This document shows, one piece after another, positions 16,301 to 24,720 of a stretch of DNA of 64,000 bases. Positions within the stretch are counted from its first letter, which is position 1, and each line of letters starts with the position of its first letter. A program made the position numbers and the translations under genes. Origin of the DNA: J054 sp964613615 (GTDB taxonomy: Bacteria; Pseudomonadota; Gammaproteobacteria; Steroidobacterales; GCA-2729495); the NCBI GenBank assembly GCA_964613615.1, contig CAZTIB010000147.1:31910-95909 (forward strand). Direction: 5' to 3'. The notes beneath the pieces are model-generated. The model saw nothing but the letters and a program-made list of their open reading frames with translations. It did not search any database and had not been told where the DNA came from.

Positions 16301-17323
16301 TCAGTTCTCTCCTTCGTCGTGCACCCGCACGACCTGTTTGCCGGTGTTGGCGCCCGAGTACAGCCCCATCAGCGCCGCGGGCAGTGCTTCGAAACCGTCG
16401 GTAACCTGCTGCACCGGCTGCAAGGTACCAGCCCGAATCCAGTCGGCCATCGCGCGCTCCGCCGCGGCGAAGCCGGCCTCGTGATTGTAGACATAGAAGC
16501 CGCGCATGCTGGCATCGTGACGCCGCAGTCGCGTGTAATTGGCTGGGCCGCGCGGCTCGTCGAGATTATATTCGGCAATGGATCCGCACAGCACGATGCG
16601 GGCACCGAAGGCGAGATTCTCCAGCGCCGCTTCCAGCACTTCGCCACCCACGTTGTCAAAATACAAATCCACGCCGGCGGGGCAGGCCGCGCGGATCTGC
16701 GCGTCAAGATTCTGCTCGCGGTAGTCCAGCGCGGCATCGCAACCCAGCTCCTTAAGAAACGCACACTTCTCCGGTCCGCCGGCAATGCCCGCCACCGGCG
16801 CGCAACCCAGATTCTTCGCAATTTGCACCACCAGGTGCCCCACGCCACCGGCGGCACCGGACACCAGCACCGGCTGCCCGGCCCGCGGCTCGCCCACATC
16901 CACGAAACCGCAGTAGGCGGAAAAGCCCGTCATGCCCAGGGCACCCAGCGCGAGGTGCGCCGGCAGGTCCGTGGCCGAGTAGTGATAGAAACGGTCTGCC
17001 GGCTTTGCGGCGGTGACACAGTAGGTCTGCCAGCCCATCTGCCCGTGCACGAGGTTGCCGGCTGCGAAGTCGGGGTGGCGGGAGATGAGCACGCGCCCCA
17101 CACCCCGGCCGTGGATCACGTCGCCGAGGGCGAGCGGCGGTCGCTGGGCCACGGCCTCGCCGGACATGTACATGGCCATGACCGGCGCTACCGACAGGTA
17201 CAGCACCTGGATCAGCATCTCACCGTCCGCCGGCCTCGGCAGCTGGCTTTCACGCAGCGCAAAATCGGCGGCCACCGGCACACCCTGCGGGCGGGCGGCG
17301 ACGGTCCACTGGCGATTGATCAC
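16301..17323 (-). CDS. NADP-dependent zinc-independent oxidoreductase (MDR superfamily)
   Basis: Protein of 340 aa of the leukotriene B4 dehydrogenase/CurA-type group of medium-chain reductases. Such enzymes reduce double bonds of alpha,beta-unsaturated ketones. The Rossmann motif VSGAAGGVGHLVVQIAKNLG (about 152-171) is followed by GGPEKCAFLKELGCDAALDY. VDLYFDNVGGEVLEAAL is the family signature. The zinc-binding Cys residues of alcohol dehydrogenases are absent. It overlaps the upstream VOC gene by 4 nt and abuts the next VOC gene, so it belongs to the same operon. Confidence 0.9.
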   Translation of the reverse strand: MINRQWTVAARPQGVPVAADFALRESQLPRPADGEMLIQVLYLSVAPVMAMYMSGEAVAQRPPLALGDVIHGRGVGRVLISRHPDFAAGNLVHGQMGWQTYCVTAAKPADRFYHYSATDLPAHLALGALGMTGFSAYCGFVDVGEPRAGQPVLVSGAAGGVGHLVVQIAKNLGCAPVAGIAGGPEKCAFLKELGCDAALDYREQNLDAQIRAACPAGVDLYFDNVGGEVLEAALENLAFGARIVLCGSIAEYNLDEPRGPANYTRLRRHDASMRGFYVYNHEAGFAAAERAMADWIRAGTLQPVQQVTDGFEALPAALMGLYSGANTGKQVVRVHDEGEN

Positions 17324-17796
17324 GCCGGGTCCGCTGCGGCCTGGTCGATCCGGTACATCACCACCAGGTGCCCGTCGCGGTCCACGAAGCCGATCTCGCG
17401 GCCGATGCGTCCATCCTGTGTCTCCAGGCGCTCTTCCGGGTACACATGCAGGCCTTCTGCAGCCAGTGCAGCCAACACCTCGTCGATCGTCTCGATGTTC
17501 AGCACCAGGGCGTTGCGCCGGGGCAGCGCGGGCGCCGGCAAATCGATGCCGCGTATCTCGGTCAATGCGAGGCTGCGCGGCTGGTCGTCGTTCGCGCTCA
17601 GCACCGCAAAACGCAGCGGTGCATGGGACGGAATTTCGAACACCGGGTAGGAATAGGAGTCTTCCTCAGAATCTTTGATGAAGTCCACCCTGAAGCCGAG
17701 GATATCCCGGTACAAACGCAACGACCGTTCCAGGTCGGCGACGACGAGATTCGGCCGCTGCAAGCGCAGCCCCGTATCCGGTGGTGAGTCCCCCAT
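17320..17796 (-). CDS. VOC family protein, first gene of the operon
   Basis: Cytoplasmic VOC protein of 158 aa. It starts RPNLVVADLERSLRLYRDILGF and ends EIGFVDRDGHLVVMYR. The C-terminal metal ligand position, usually Glu, reads VVMYR, so one ligand may be missing. The ATG at 17796 was preferred over upstream in-frame codons because the VOC homology begins soon after it. It leads the minus-strand operon and is divergent from the MFS transporter gene, with about 108 bp between them for both promoters. Confidence 0.84.
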   Translation of the reverse strand: MGDSPPDTGLRLQRPNLVVADLERSLRLYRDILGFRVDFIKDSEEDSYSYPVFEIPSHAPLRFAVLSANDDQPRSLALTEIRGIDLPAPALPRRNALVLNIETIDEVLAALAAEGLHVYPEERLETQDGRIGREIGFVDRDGHLVVMYRIDQAAADPA

Positions 17797-17904
17797 GACT
17801 TGGCCTCGGTTTTTTTTGGAGCCGCGATGGTAGCACTCGCCCTGCGGACCGCGCCGATTAACCAATGACACGAGGCCTCAGGTCTGCGAACCTATGACAG
17901 CAGC

Positions 17905-19269
17905 ATGAACGTCGCGAACGCCAGCACCCACGAATATCCCAGGACCGGCTACGCCTGGTATGTGGTGATATTGCTGACCCTGGCCTACATCCTGTCTTAC
18001 CTCGACCGCTGGGTGTTGTCGCTGCTGGTGGAACTGATCAAGGCGGACCTCGGCCTGACAGACACCCAGATGGGCCTGCTCCTCGGTCCGGCCTTCGCCG
18101 TCTTCTACGCCGTGATGGGCATTCCACTGGGATGGATGGCGGATCGTTACAGCCGGCGCACGCTGATCGGCATCGGCATCACGCTGTGGTGCGCAGCCAC
18201 CGCCGCGGCGGGGCTGGCGCGCAACTTCGCACAGCTCGCCGTCAGCCGCGTGCTCGTCGGCGTGGGCGAGGCAACGCTCAGCCCCTGCGCCCTGTCGCTG
18301 ATCACCGACTACTTCGCCCCGGGCCAACGCGGCCGCGCGATCGCCTTTTATACCGGTGCGGTATCCATCGGCTCGGGCATCGCCTATCTGCTCGGCGGCC
18401 AGATCATCCAGTGGGCCGCGCAACAACCCGAACTCAACTTTCCCCTGGTGGGCGAGGTCAAACCGTGGCAGGTGGTATTTTTGCTGGTGGGTATACCCGG
18501 ACTGTTGATCGCCGCCGCGATGTTTACGGTGCGGGAACCGCAGCGCACTGGCACGGCCGTTACGGCAGAATTGACTGACAAGCAGGTGGGCTTTCCCACC
18601 GCGTTGCGTTACCTGCGTCGCCGCCTTGGCAGTTTCGGCGGCATTTTCGGCTGCATGTCAGTCGTTACCGTGCTGGCCTATAGCCATGCGTGGCTGCCCG
18701 CCTATTTTTCCCGCACCTGGGACTGGGACATCCCCAAGTTCAGCGTCTATAACGGCGTGGGCCTGCTGATTATCGGGCCCTTGTTCGTTAACTTCGGCGG
18801 GTGGCTGGCCGACTGGCTGCGCAATCGCGGCCACCCGGACGGGCCGGTGATCGTGCTGATACTCGGCGTGTTCATCATGGTGCCGATGAGCGTGGCCTTT
18901 CCGTTGATGCCCAGCGCCTTGTCGAGCTTCGGTGTCTACCTGCTGACCATCGTCGGCGCGGCCATGGCTACGGCCGCAGCGCCGGCGGCCATCGTCAGCA
19001 TTGCGCCCGGCCAGATCCGCAGCCAGACCATCGCGTTGTTTTACCTGACCATCAGCCTGATCGGCGCCGGCATCGGGCCGCCGGCCGTGGCTTTCTTCAC
19101 GGACAAGGTGTTCGGCGACGAGCAGGCCATTCGCTATTCGATGGCGATACTGCCCGTCGTGTTCGGCACGCTGGGCCTGATTCCCGCGTGGTTCCTGCGC
19201 CGCGCCTTTCGTGGCCAGGTCGCCGAGCGGGCAGCGGTGGAAAAGCAGCCGGTTCCGGGTCTGGCCTAG
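17905..19269 (+). CDS. MFS transporter (spinster-like)
   Basis: Inner-membrane transporter of 454 aa with about 12 membrane helices. The first helices read YAWYVVILLTLAYILSYLDR, and the loop 2-3 motif is GWMADRYSRRTLIGIG. VGVGEATLSPCALSLITDYF is typical of the spinster/sugar-phosphate-like branch, often linked to uptake of organic acids or aromatic compounds. It is divergent from the VOC/oxidoreductase operon and may import its substrate. The 3' end overlaps the convergent coiled-coil gene by 4 nt. Confidence 0.9.
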   Translation: MNVANASTHEYPRTGYAWYVVILLTLAYILSYLDRWVLSLLVELIKADLGLTDTQMGLLLGPAFAVFYAVMGIPLGWMADRYSRRTLIGIGITLWCAATAAAGLARNFAQLAVSRVLVGVGEATLSPCALSLITDYFAPGQRGRAIAFYTGAVSIGSGIAYLLGGQIIQWAAQQPELNFPLVGEVKPWQVVFLLVGIPGLLIAAAMFTVREPQRTGTAVTAELTDKQVGFPTALRYLRRRLGSFGGIFGCMSVVTVLAYSHAWLPAYFSRTWDWDIPKFSVYNGVGLLIIGPLFVNFGGWLADWLRNRGHPDGPVIVLILGVFIMVPMSVAFPLMPSALSSFGVYLLTIVGAAMATAAAPAAIVSIAPGQIRSQTIALFYLTISLIGAGIGPPAVAFFTDKVFGDEQAIRYSMAILPVVFGTLGLIPAWFLRRAFRGQVAERAAVEKQPVPGLA

Positions 19270-19883
19270 CGACCGCCCAGCGCGCGAAATGCATCGCGCA
19301 CGTCCGACATCGCCGCGCCCATTCCATCTTCGAATTTCTGCCAGCGTTCGCCGGCTTCTACGCCCCCTTCCTTCAGTTCCCGTCGAGCATCGGCAATCCA
19401 CCCGCGAAGTTGGCCGCGGGCCTCTTCCAATCCGTCCCGCGCCTCGGCACGGCCAAGGCTGAGCTGCAGCTCTGCCGCCTCCAGTTCGGACCGCAGACGG
19501 TCACCGGTGCGCACGAACAACTCCGTTTCTTTGGCCGCAAGTTCTTCCAGTTCGTCGCCAAGTTCGTCCGCCAGGTGTTCCGCCGCGTGCAGCCGCTGGT
19601 GCACTTTCTTGCTTTCTGCTTCGAAGGCATCGCGGGTTTCCGCCTTGCCCAGGGCCATCTGTACGCGCAGCTCTTGCAGGGACTGGCGCAGCTCCTGCGC
19701 CGCGGGTTCCAGCTTTCGTTCCAGGGCTTCGGCAGACTCGGACAGGGCAAGGGCAGTGTCCTGCACACGTTTCATGGCCTGTTCGCCCGTGCCCTCCAGC
19801 TGTGACTCCAGGGCCTCGAGACGGTGTTCCCAGCGCTCGGCACGGTTATGCACACGCTCGCGAATTTCTTCCATCTTCGACAT
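19266..19883 (-). CDS. Alanine/glutamate-rich coiled-coil protein
   Basis: No named family is recognised. The 205-aa product is almost entirely helical and charged, with heptad-like spacing, and lacks a signal peptide or membrane segment. Two similar segments occur: QMALGKAETRDAFEAE near residue 75 and QLSLGRAEARDGLEEA near residue 143, suggesting an internal duplication. A strong AGGAG lies 9 nt before the ATG at 19883; an ATG two codons earlier (19889) is possible. It follows ubiD by 15 nt and is probably co-transcribed with it. The low-complexity amphipathic helix recalls LEA-like or apolipoprotein-like proteins, but no function can be given. Confidence 0.7.
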   Translation of the reverse strand: MSKMEEIRERVHNRAERWEHRLEALESQLEGTGEQAMKRVQDTALALSESAEALERKLEPAAQELRQSLQELRVQMALGKAETRDAFEAESKKVHQRLHAAEHLADELGDELEELAAKETELFVRTGDRLRSELEAAELQLSLGRAEARDGLEEARGQLRGWIADARRELKEGGVEAGERWQKFEDGMGAAMSDVRDAFRALGGR

Positions 19884-19898
19884 GACCATTGACTCCTT

Positions 19899-21392
19899 TT
19901 AGTTGTCGCTTTCTTTCCAGTCCTTCAGGTAAGTGTCCCAGTTCTGGTCTACCAGCGTGAAGGCATCCTTCGCACCCTGTTCCAGCAGCTCACGGTTGGT
20001 GGCTGGCCACTTGGCCGGACCGCCCTCCTGCGGGAACTGGCGCGTTGCGTCGATGACGATCTTGCTCGACAGCATCGGCGTCTGCCGGCTGGGATCCGGC
20101 ATCATCATCTGGGTCTGCGGGACTACCACGCTGGCAGTCGGCTGCCAGCGGGCACCCAGGGCCTTGATCACCGCGCCCGGGTCCATGATGTCGACATCAT
20201 CGTCGACCACGATCACGACTTTGTTCAGGGCCGGGTTGGCGGCGACGTACTGGCCGGCCGACATGCCCTGACCCGGGAAACGCTTCTTGATGCTGATGAC
20301 AATGACGCCGCTCGCGCCCGCGGGCGAGTAGAGCCCTGTCAGATTCGGGATCAGGCGCTTGTACATGAACAGGTTCGATGACACCTGCGGCGCCTTGGGC
20401 ATGTCCCAGGTCAGGCCGGTAAAGGAATTCAGCACCCACGGGTCCCGGCGGTGAGTCAACGCCTTGATATTCATGAAGAAATTGTCTTTCTTCGACGGCC
20501 CCTGGAAACCGTACATTTCGCCGTAGGGCCCTTCCGTCTCAAACTCGTCCAGCGGGATTTCACCCTCGATCACGAACTCGGAATTGGCGGGCACGTGAAT
20601 GTCGCAAGTCTCGCAGCGCACTACCTGCAACGGGCTGCCGCGCAGGCCGCCGACGAACTCCAGCTCGTCTTCCTTGTAGCCGGCCATCTTGGTGCTGCTG
20701 GCGCAGAACGTGAGGGGATCCGGTGCGACGGCGACGGCCACCTTTGCCACCTTGTCGCCGCGCCGCTTCATTTCGTTCAGCAACAACCAGCCATGCTGTC
20801 CGGGTTCCGGGTTCACACCGATCTTGCGCGGCCCCTTGATCTGGCAGCGATAGGTGCCGACGTTACTGCCGAATTCGGGATCGCTGACGAATACCGCACC
20901 CATATTGATATAGCGGCCGGCGTCAGCAGGGTTACTCTGCAAAAAGGCGTAGCGCTCTATATCGATATCGTCGCCGGTCAGGCGCACTTCCTTGCACGGC
21001 GCGTCGGCGGTATCGATGGCCACCGGGGGAATACGTTGCCACATGCCGGCGTCGTCCAGCCGCGCGGTGAGCTGCTCGATCACCGCGCGATACATCGCGT
21101 GTGGATCGTCGTTGATCCTGGGCACCCCGAACAGCAGCGCTTCGTCGGGCCAGCTGCCGTACAGGTTGGCGAGCACCGGGCCTTCCCGCCACTCGCCGCC
21201 AATCTTGATTTTTTCCACCAGGAAGGCCGGCGCGCGTTCCTTGCCGTAGCGATCGACCAGGCGATAGGCAAAAGCGGTCAGCTCGTAGCGGTCCTGGTCT
21301 AGGGCCTCCAGGCGCAGCAGGCGCTTGCGCGACTCCAGTGCGCGCACGTAATCGCGAATGGAGTCAAACGGTGCCGGTACCGTGCCCGTCAT
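19899..21392 (-). CDS. UbiD family prenylated-FMN decarboxylase
   Basis: Reversible (de)carboxylase of 497 aa that uses prenylated FMN made by UbiX. Family features are PVAIDTADAPCKEV, SNVGTYRCQIKGPRKIGV, CETCDIHVPANSEFVIEGEI and EFETEGPYGEMYGF, which include the Arg and Glu residues of the E-R-E catalytic set. Length matches UbiD proteins. Unlike the ubiquinone enzyme, it is not beside ubi genes but lies downstream of a cytochrome c and DUF1501/DUF1800 genes. A role on an aromatic or unsaturated acid is more likely than in quinone synthesis. No ubiX is in the window. Confidence 0.9.
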   Translation of the reverse strand: MTGTVPAPFDSIRDYVRALESRKRLLRLEALDQDRYELTAFAYRLVDRYGKERAPAFLVEKIKIGGEWREGPVLANLYGSWPDEALLFGVPRINDDPHAMYRAVIEQLTARLDDAGMWQRIPPVAIDTADAPCKEVRLTGDDIDIERYAFLQSNPADAGRYINMGAVFVSDPEFGSNVGTYRCQIKGPRKIGVNPEPGQHGWLLLNEMKRRGDKVAKVAVAVAPDPLTFCASSTKMAGYKEDELEFVGGLRGSPLQVVRCETCDIHVPANSEFVIEGEIPLDEFETEGPYGEMYGFQGPSKKDNFFMNIKALTHRRDPWVLNSFTGLTWDMPKAPQVSSNLFMYKRLIPNLTGLYSPAGASGVIVISIKKRFPGQGMSAGQYVAANPALNKVVIVVDDDVDIMDPGAVIKALGARWQPTASVVVPQTQMMMPDPSRQTPMLSSKIVIDATRQFPQEGGPAKWPATNRELLEQGAKDAFTLVDQNWDTYLKDWKESDN

Positions 21393-21429
21393 GATGCTCG
21401 TACCGCCATGGGAAGCCCCGGAACCGCAC

Positions 21430-21834
21430 TCAGGTCTGAATGGACCGCAGGTAGGCGATCAGCTGATCGACGATAGTGCGCACGGCGGCCTCGGCTTCCA
21501 CGTCGGCGCCTTCTTCAACCCAGAACTCGTAGCCCCAGACTGGCATCGTGCGAATGCCGTGGGCGATCACCACCGCGCGGCCGTCGATGATTTCCCGCAG
21601 TTTCGCCGCGTTCATCTGCCCACCGGAACGGCGGCTGAGGGTTGTCAGGTCGGGCACCATGACTGCCAGGCCCTGGCCCACCGGGCCGTCGCCAGCGCCA
21701 GTCACACCGTGGCAACTGGCACAAAAACGCATGTAGAGGTCGCGGCCCGAATAGTCGGCAAAGCTTTGTGCCGCCGCGGGCCCGGCCAGCAAGCAACTCA
21801 TCAACAGCAGGAATGTGACGAACACGCAGCGCAT
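21430..21834 (-). CDS. Periplasmic monoheme c-type cytochrome
   Basis: Exported electron carrier of 134 aa. The signal peptide is MRCVFVTFLLLMSCLLAGPAAA. The heme site is CASCH at residues 38-42, and the likely sixth ligand is Met in RTMPVWGYEFW. It follows the DUF1501 gene by 59 nt and precedes ubiD by 37 nt on the same strand. No obvious dehydrogenase partner is adjacent. Confidence 0.9.
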   Translation of the reverse strand: MRCVFVTFLLLMSCLLAGPAAAQSFADYSGRDLYMRFCASCHGVTGAGDGPVGQGLAVMVPDLTTLSRRSGGQMNAAKLREIIDGRAVVIAHGIRTMPVWGYEFWVEEGADVEAEAAVRTIVDQLIAYLRSIQT

Positions 21835-21893
21835 CGGCGACTCTCCGGAAAACCTTAGTCACGATGCTACCACCTCAGGTGGCCGCCGCCGCG

Positions 21894-23072
21894 TTACGAA
21901 CTAAGGAGATTCCCTAATGGTGCGGCTGCGCGGCTGCCGGGAAATACCCGGTCTTCGAGACGGGCCGGGGCAACGCCCAGGTGATCGTGCAAGACACCTT
22001 TGAAGACACGCCGCAGATCCATCGTGGGCCGCAGGTCCCGGCCCTGGTAAAGGTCGCCCGCAGCGAGGCCGGGCCAGTCGGCCACGACCCGGCCGCCGGC
22101 GACTGCACCTCCGAGCAAAAAGGCGCAACTGGCCGTGCCGTGATCGGTGCCGTTGGTGCCGTTCACCGCCACGGTGCGGCCAAACTCGGTGACCACGAGC
22201 ACGGCGGTGTCGGCCCACACGGAACCGAGGGCGCTGGCGAGTTCTTGAAGGCCCCGGTCCAGTCCCTGCAACCGGTTTGCCAGCTGGCCGTTCGCCGCGC
22301 CCTGGTTGGCGTGCGTATCCCAGCCGCCGGATTCCAGCACGGCCACCCGTGGCCCTTCAGGTGCAGCCAGGAAACGGCCGGCCGCGCGGGCGAGTTGTTC
22401 GAAGGCGCGCGGGCCGAAGGCGGGGCCGGCACCGCCCATGGTCCCGGCAATTTCGGCAGCGGCCAGGGCTTCACTGAAACGTTGCGCCAGTAACGGGTCC
22501 TCTGCGTACAGCAGGCCGATGCGATTCAGGGTGTCTGCATCGGCATCGGGCATGCGCGATGGCGCCCACGTGGTTACCGGTGCAGCGCCGCGCAATGCCA
22601 GCGGCATGGTGGTTCCGAGTGCGATACCCGGTTCACCGGACACGGCGTTCGGCAGGCTCGCCAGCCCGCGATTCAGCCAGCCGTCGCGCGCATGGGCGGC
22701 GCCCGCTTCGAGCCAGTCCTGGCCGTCGAAATGAGATCGCTCGCGGTACGGCGTGGCCGCGGCGTGAAACACCAGCAACTCCTGCTGCTGGTAGCGCGCG
22801 TGCAGTCCGGTCAACGCCGGGTGCAACGCGAAATCGGCATCCAGGGCCAGTGCGCCGCCTGCGGTGCCCGGCGCATCGATGGCCAGCGCGCCGCGCTGGC
22901 GCCGATAGTTCGGATCGCCGACGGCGGGCACCGCGGCCAGGCCGTCGAGGGCACCGCGAAGAATTACCACGACGAGGCGCGCATCGCTCGCGGTCCGGGC
23001 CAGCGCGAGGCCGGGGCATGCCAGGGCGAACCCGCCAGCGCCGGCGGCAACGAGAAAATGTCGGCGATCCAT
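21894..23072 (-). CDS. DUF1501 protein with a Tat signal
   Basis: Exported protein of 392 aa. A twin-arginine-type signal (MDRRHFLVAAGAGGFALACPGLALA) precedes the DUF1501 domain (related to alkaline-phosphatase-like folds): LVVVILRGALDGLAAVPA, FDGQDWLEAG, VAVLESGGWDTHANQGA, VLVVTEFGRTVAVNGTNGTDHG. Family members are mostly uncharacterised and are paired with DUF1800 proteins, as here; the two genes are 5 nt apart. An upstream in-frame start would add 27 residues but would overlap the DUF1800 gene and hide the Tat motif, so 23072 was chosen. Confidence 0.9.
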   Translation of the reverse strand: MDRRHFLVAAGAGGFALACPGLALARTASDARLVVVILRGALDGLAAVPAVGDPNYRRQRGALAIDAPGTAGGALALDADFALHPALTGLHARYQQQELLVFHAAATPYRERSHFDGQDWLEAGAAHARDGWLNRGLASLPNAVSGEPGIALGTTMPLALRGAAPVTTWAPSRMPDADADTLNRIGLLYAEDPLLAQRFSEALAAAEIAGTMGGAGPAFGPRAFEQLARAAGRFLAAPEGPRVAVLESGGWDTHANQGAANGQLANRLQGLDRGLQELASALGSVWADTAVLVVTEFGRTVAVNGTNGTDHGTASCAFLLGGAVAGGRVVADWPGLAAGDLYQGRDLRPTMDLRRVFKGVLHDHLGVAPARLEDRVFPGSRAAAPLGNLLSS

Positions 23073-23077
23073 AGCCT

Positions 23078-24472
23078 TTACCTCCGCAGAAACTCGGGAC
23101 TGGCGAGGAACAAGGTCAGCCCCTGCGTGCGACTCTCGGCGCGACTGATCCACGTGCGGCTGTAGTCACTGAATACCGGCCCGAGCACTGCGTCGCCACG
23201 TTGCACCGGGTCTACGCTGCCACCGGCGCGGCGGCCGACCGCGCCGGCCCATTCGATGCGTTTCATCAACCCGTCGGCACCGTCCCAGTCGGCCGCGGTA
23301 TCCGGCCACCCCGCCGGCGACCCGGGCCGGTAAGCAGGCTGGCCCATCAGCATCAGCGAGCCGACCACCTCGCGCTCGCCCCGGGGCTGGACGTCAAGGG
23401 CCCGCACTGCGGACACCAGGTAATCGTGGGGCGTTTTCAGCTTGGCCAGCGGCTCGGCCCAGGCTTCCGGCGAATCAATCAACGCCGCATAGCTTGCCTG
23501 CAGTTCACCGCCGCTGTGCAGGTAGGCCGCTGCCACGCGATCGACGGCCGCGGCGGGCGGCTCATCGGCAACGAAATGTCGCACCAGCTTGGTGGCCAGG
23601 AAACGTGCGGTGGATGGGTGCACGGCCAGCTCGCGCAACACGGCCTGTCCCTGCGCGATGCCCTGTTGCCGGTAACGCTTGTCGAGCACGGTCTGCGCTC
23701 CGGGTTCGTGGATCTTCGCGCGAAACTGGAATTCGCCGGGCGGGCCTTCCCGCAACGGACCCTGTCCGCCACCCACGGACCAGCCCGTCAGGGTCTTCGC
23801 GAGACTCATCACATCCTGCTGCGTGTAGCCGCCGCCAACGCCGAGCGTGTGCAGTTCGAGAATTTCGCGGCCGAGATTTTCGTTAATGTCGAGTTTGCGC
23901 TGCGTGCGCCGGAAGCGCGCAGCGCGTTTGGTGGCCGTCGAATTCGGGCCGATGGAAGCCTGGTTGTCGAGATACAGCAGCATCGCGGGATGCTGTTCAA
24001 CGGCCAGCAGCATATCGGCGAAGTTGCCCGTCACGTGAGGCCGGATCGCCTCGTTTTCGAGACCGCCGGCCAGTGCGGTCACCGGCGGTTTGTCGGCGGA
24101 GACCGCAAAGTGGTTGGTCCAGAAGTGCACCAGCCGCTCGTAGAAGGGGGTGTCTGTCTTCGCTGCCGCCGCGTAGCGGGCCATCACCTGCGCGCGGTAG
24201 GCCGGGCCCAGGGTGTTGCGCACCTGCTGCACCGGGTCTGCACCCTTCGCGCCCCGGCGAGCCTGGCGCATCTGCTGGCGCACGGCCTGAAACTCTGCGA
24301 GCACTTCGGCGGAGGGCGGCAGGGCCTGCACGGCGCCAGGCAGCTGCTGCGGCCGGTCCACCTGCGCCAGCAGCCAGCCCCGCGGGTCATCCCCGGGGGC
24401 CATAATCTCGCCGGGCCGCGCACCCAGGCCGAAGCGGTTCACGGCGATCGCGTTGTCGGTTCTCGCAGCCAT
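23078..24472 (-). CDS. DUF1800 domain protein
   Basis: Protein of 464 aa of the DUF1800 family. It begins NAIAVNRFGLGARPGE. It continues with FYERLVHFWTNHFAVSAD, NENLGREILELHTLGVGGGY and KLVRHFVADEPP, all typical of the family. No convincing signal peptide is seen with the chosen start; a longer in-frame start up to 24550 exists. Together with the DUF1501 gene it forms a conserved pair of unknown function, probably first in an operon with cytochrome c and ubiD. The REP-like repeat lies just upstream. Confidence 0.88.
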   Translation of the reverse strand: MAARTDNAIAVNRFGLGARPGEIMAPGDDPRGWLLAQVDRPQQLPGAVQALPPSAEVLAEFQAVRQQMRQARRGAKGADPVQQVRNTLGPAYRAQVMARYAAAAKTDTPFYERLVHFWTNHFAVSADKPPVTALAGGLENEAIRPHVTGNFADMLLAVEQHPAMLLYLDNQASIGPNSTATKRAARFRRTQRKLDINENLGREILELHTLGVGGGYTQQDVMSLAKTLTGWSVGGGQGPLREGPPGEFQFRAKIHEPGAQTVLDKRYRQQGIAQGQAVLRELAVHPSTARFLATKLVRHFVADEPPAAAVDRVAAAYLHSGGELQASYAALIDSPEAWAEPLAKLKTPHDYLVSAVRALDVQPRGEREVVGSLMLMGQPAYRPGSPAGWPDTAADWDGADGLMKRIEWAGAVGRRAGGSVDPVQRGDAVLGPVFSDYSRTWISRAESRTQGLTLFLASPEFLRR

Positions 24473-24578
24473 AAGACGAATAACGCGGCCGTGCTCCCAA
24501 GGTTGACGAGTCGCTGCAGCTGGACGTAAGTACTGTACGCTGGCCCGCACCGCATTAACCGTGGGACTACCCTTTTCC

Positions 24579-24645
24579 GGTAGGAGCGACTTCAGCCGCG
24601 ACCAGATCTACCTGGCGGTTTGTCGCGGCTGAAGCCGCTCCTGCC
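24579..24645. repeat. REP-like inverted repeat
   Basis: Two 24-bp arms (24579-24602 and 24622-24645) are inverted copies with two mismatches, built on the core GGAGCGNCTTCAGCCGCGAC and separated by 19 bp. The motif resembles the dispersed extragenic palindromes found in many gammaproteobacteria. It lies between divergent genes, so it is unlikely to be a terminator. No second copy was noticed in the window. Confidence 0.8.
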
Positions 24646-24720
24646 ATAGAGGGGTGGCGAAATGAGCCGAAGCGAGCAAACCTTGCTGATCAGGCTAGAA
24701 TTCTTGCAGGAGACCTATTA

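Noticed and set aside
14777..17650. A very long plus-strand open frame opposite the VOC/oxidoreductase operon
   Set aside because: It lies antisense to several genes with clear domain motifs and tight operon junctions, and its translation is His/Arg/Gln-rich without domains. Such frames are common in GC-rich DNA.
23201..24529. A 442-codon plus-strand open frame opposite the DUF1800 gene
   Set aside because: The minus strand encodes a clear DUF1800 protein, and the antisense translation is low in information.
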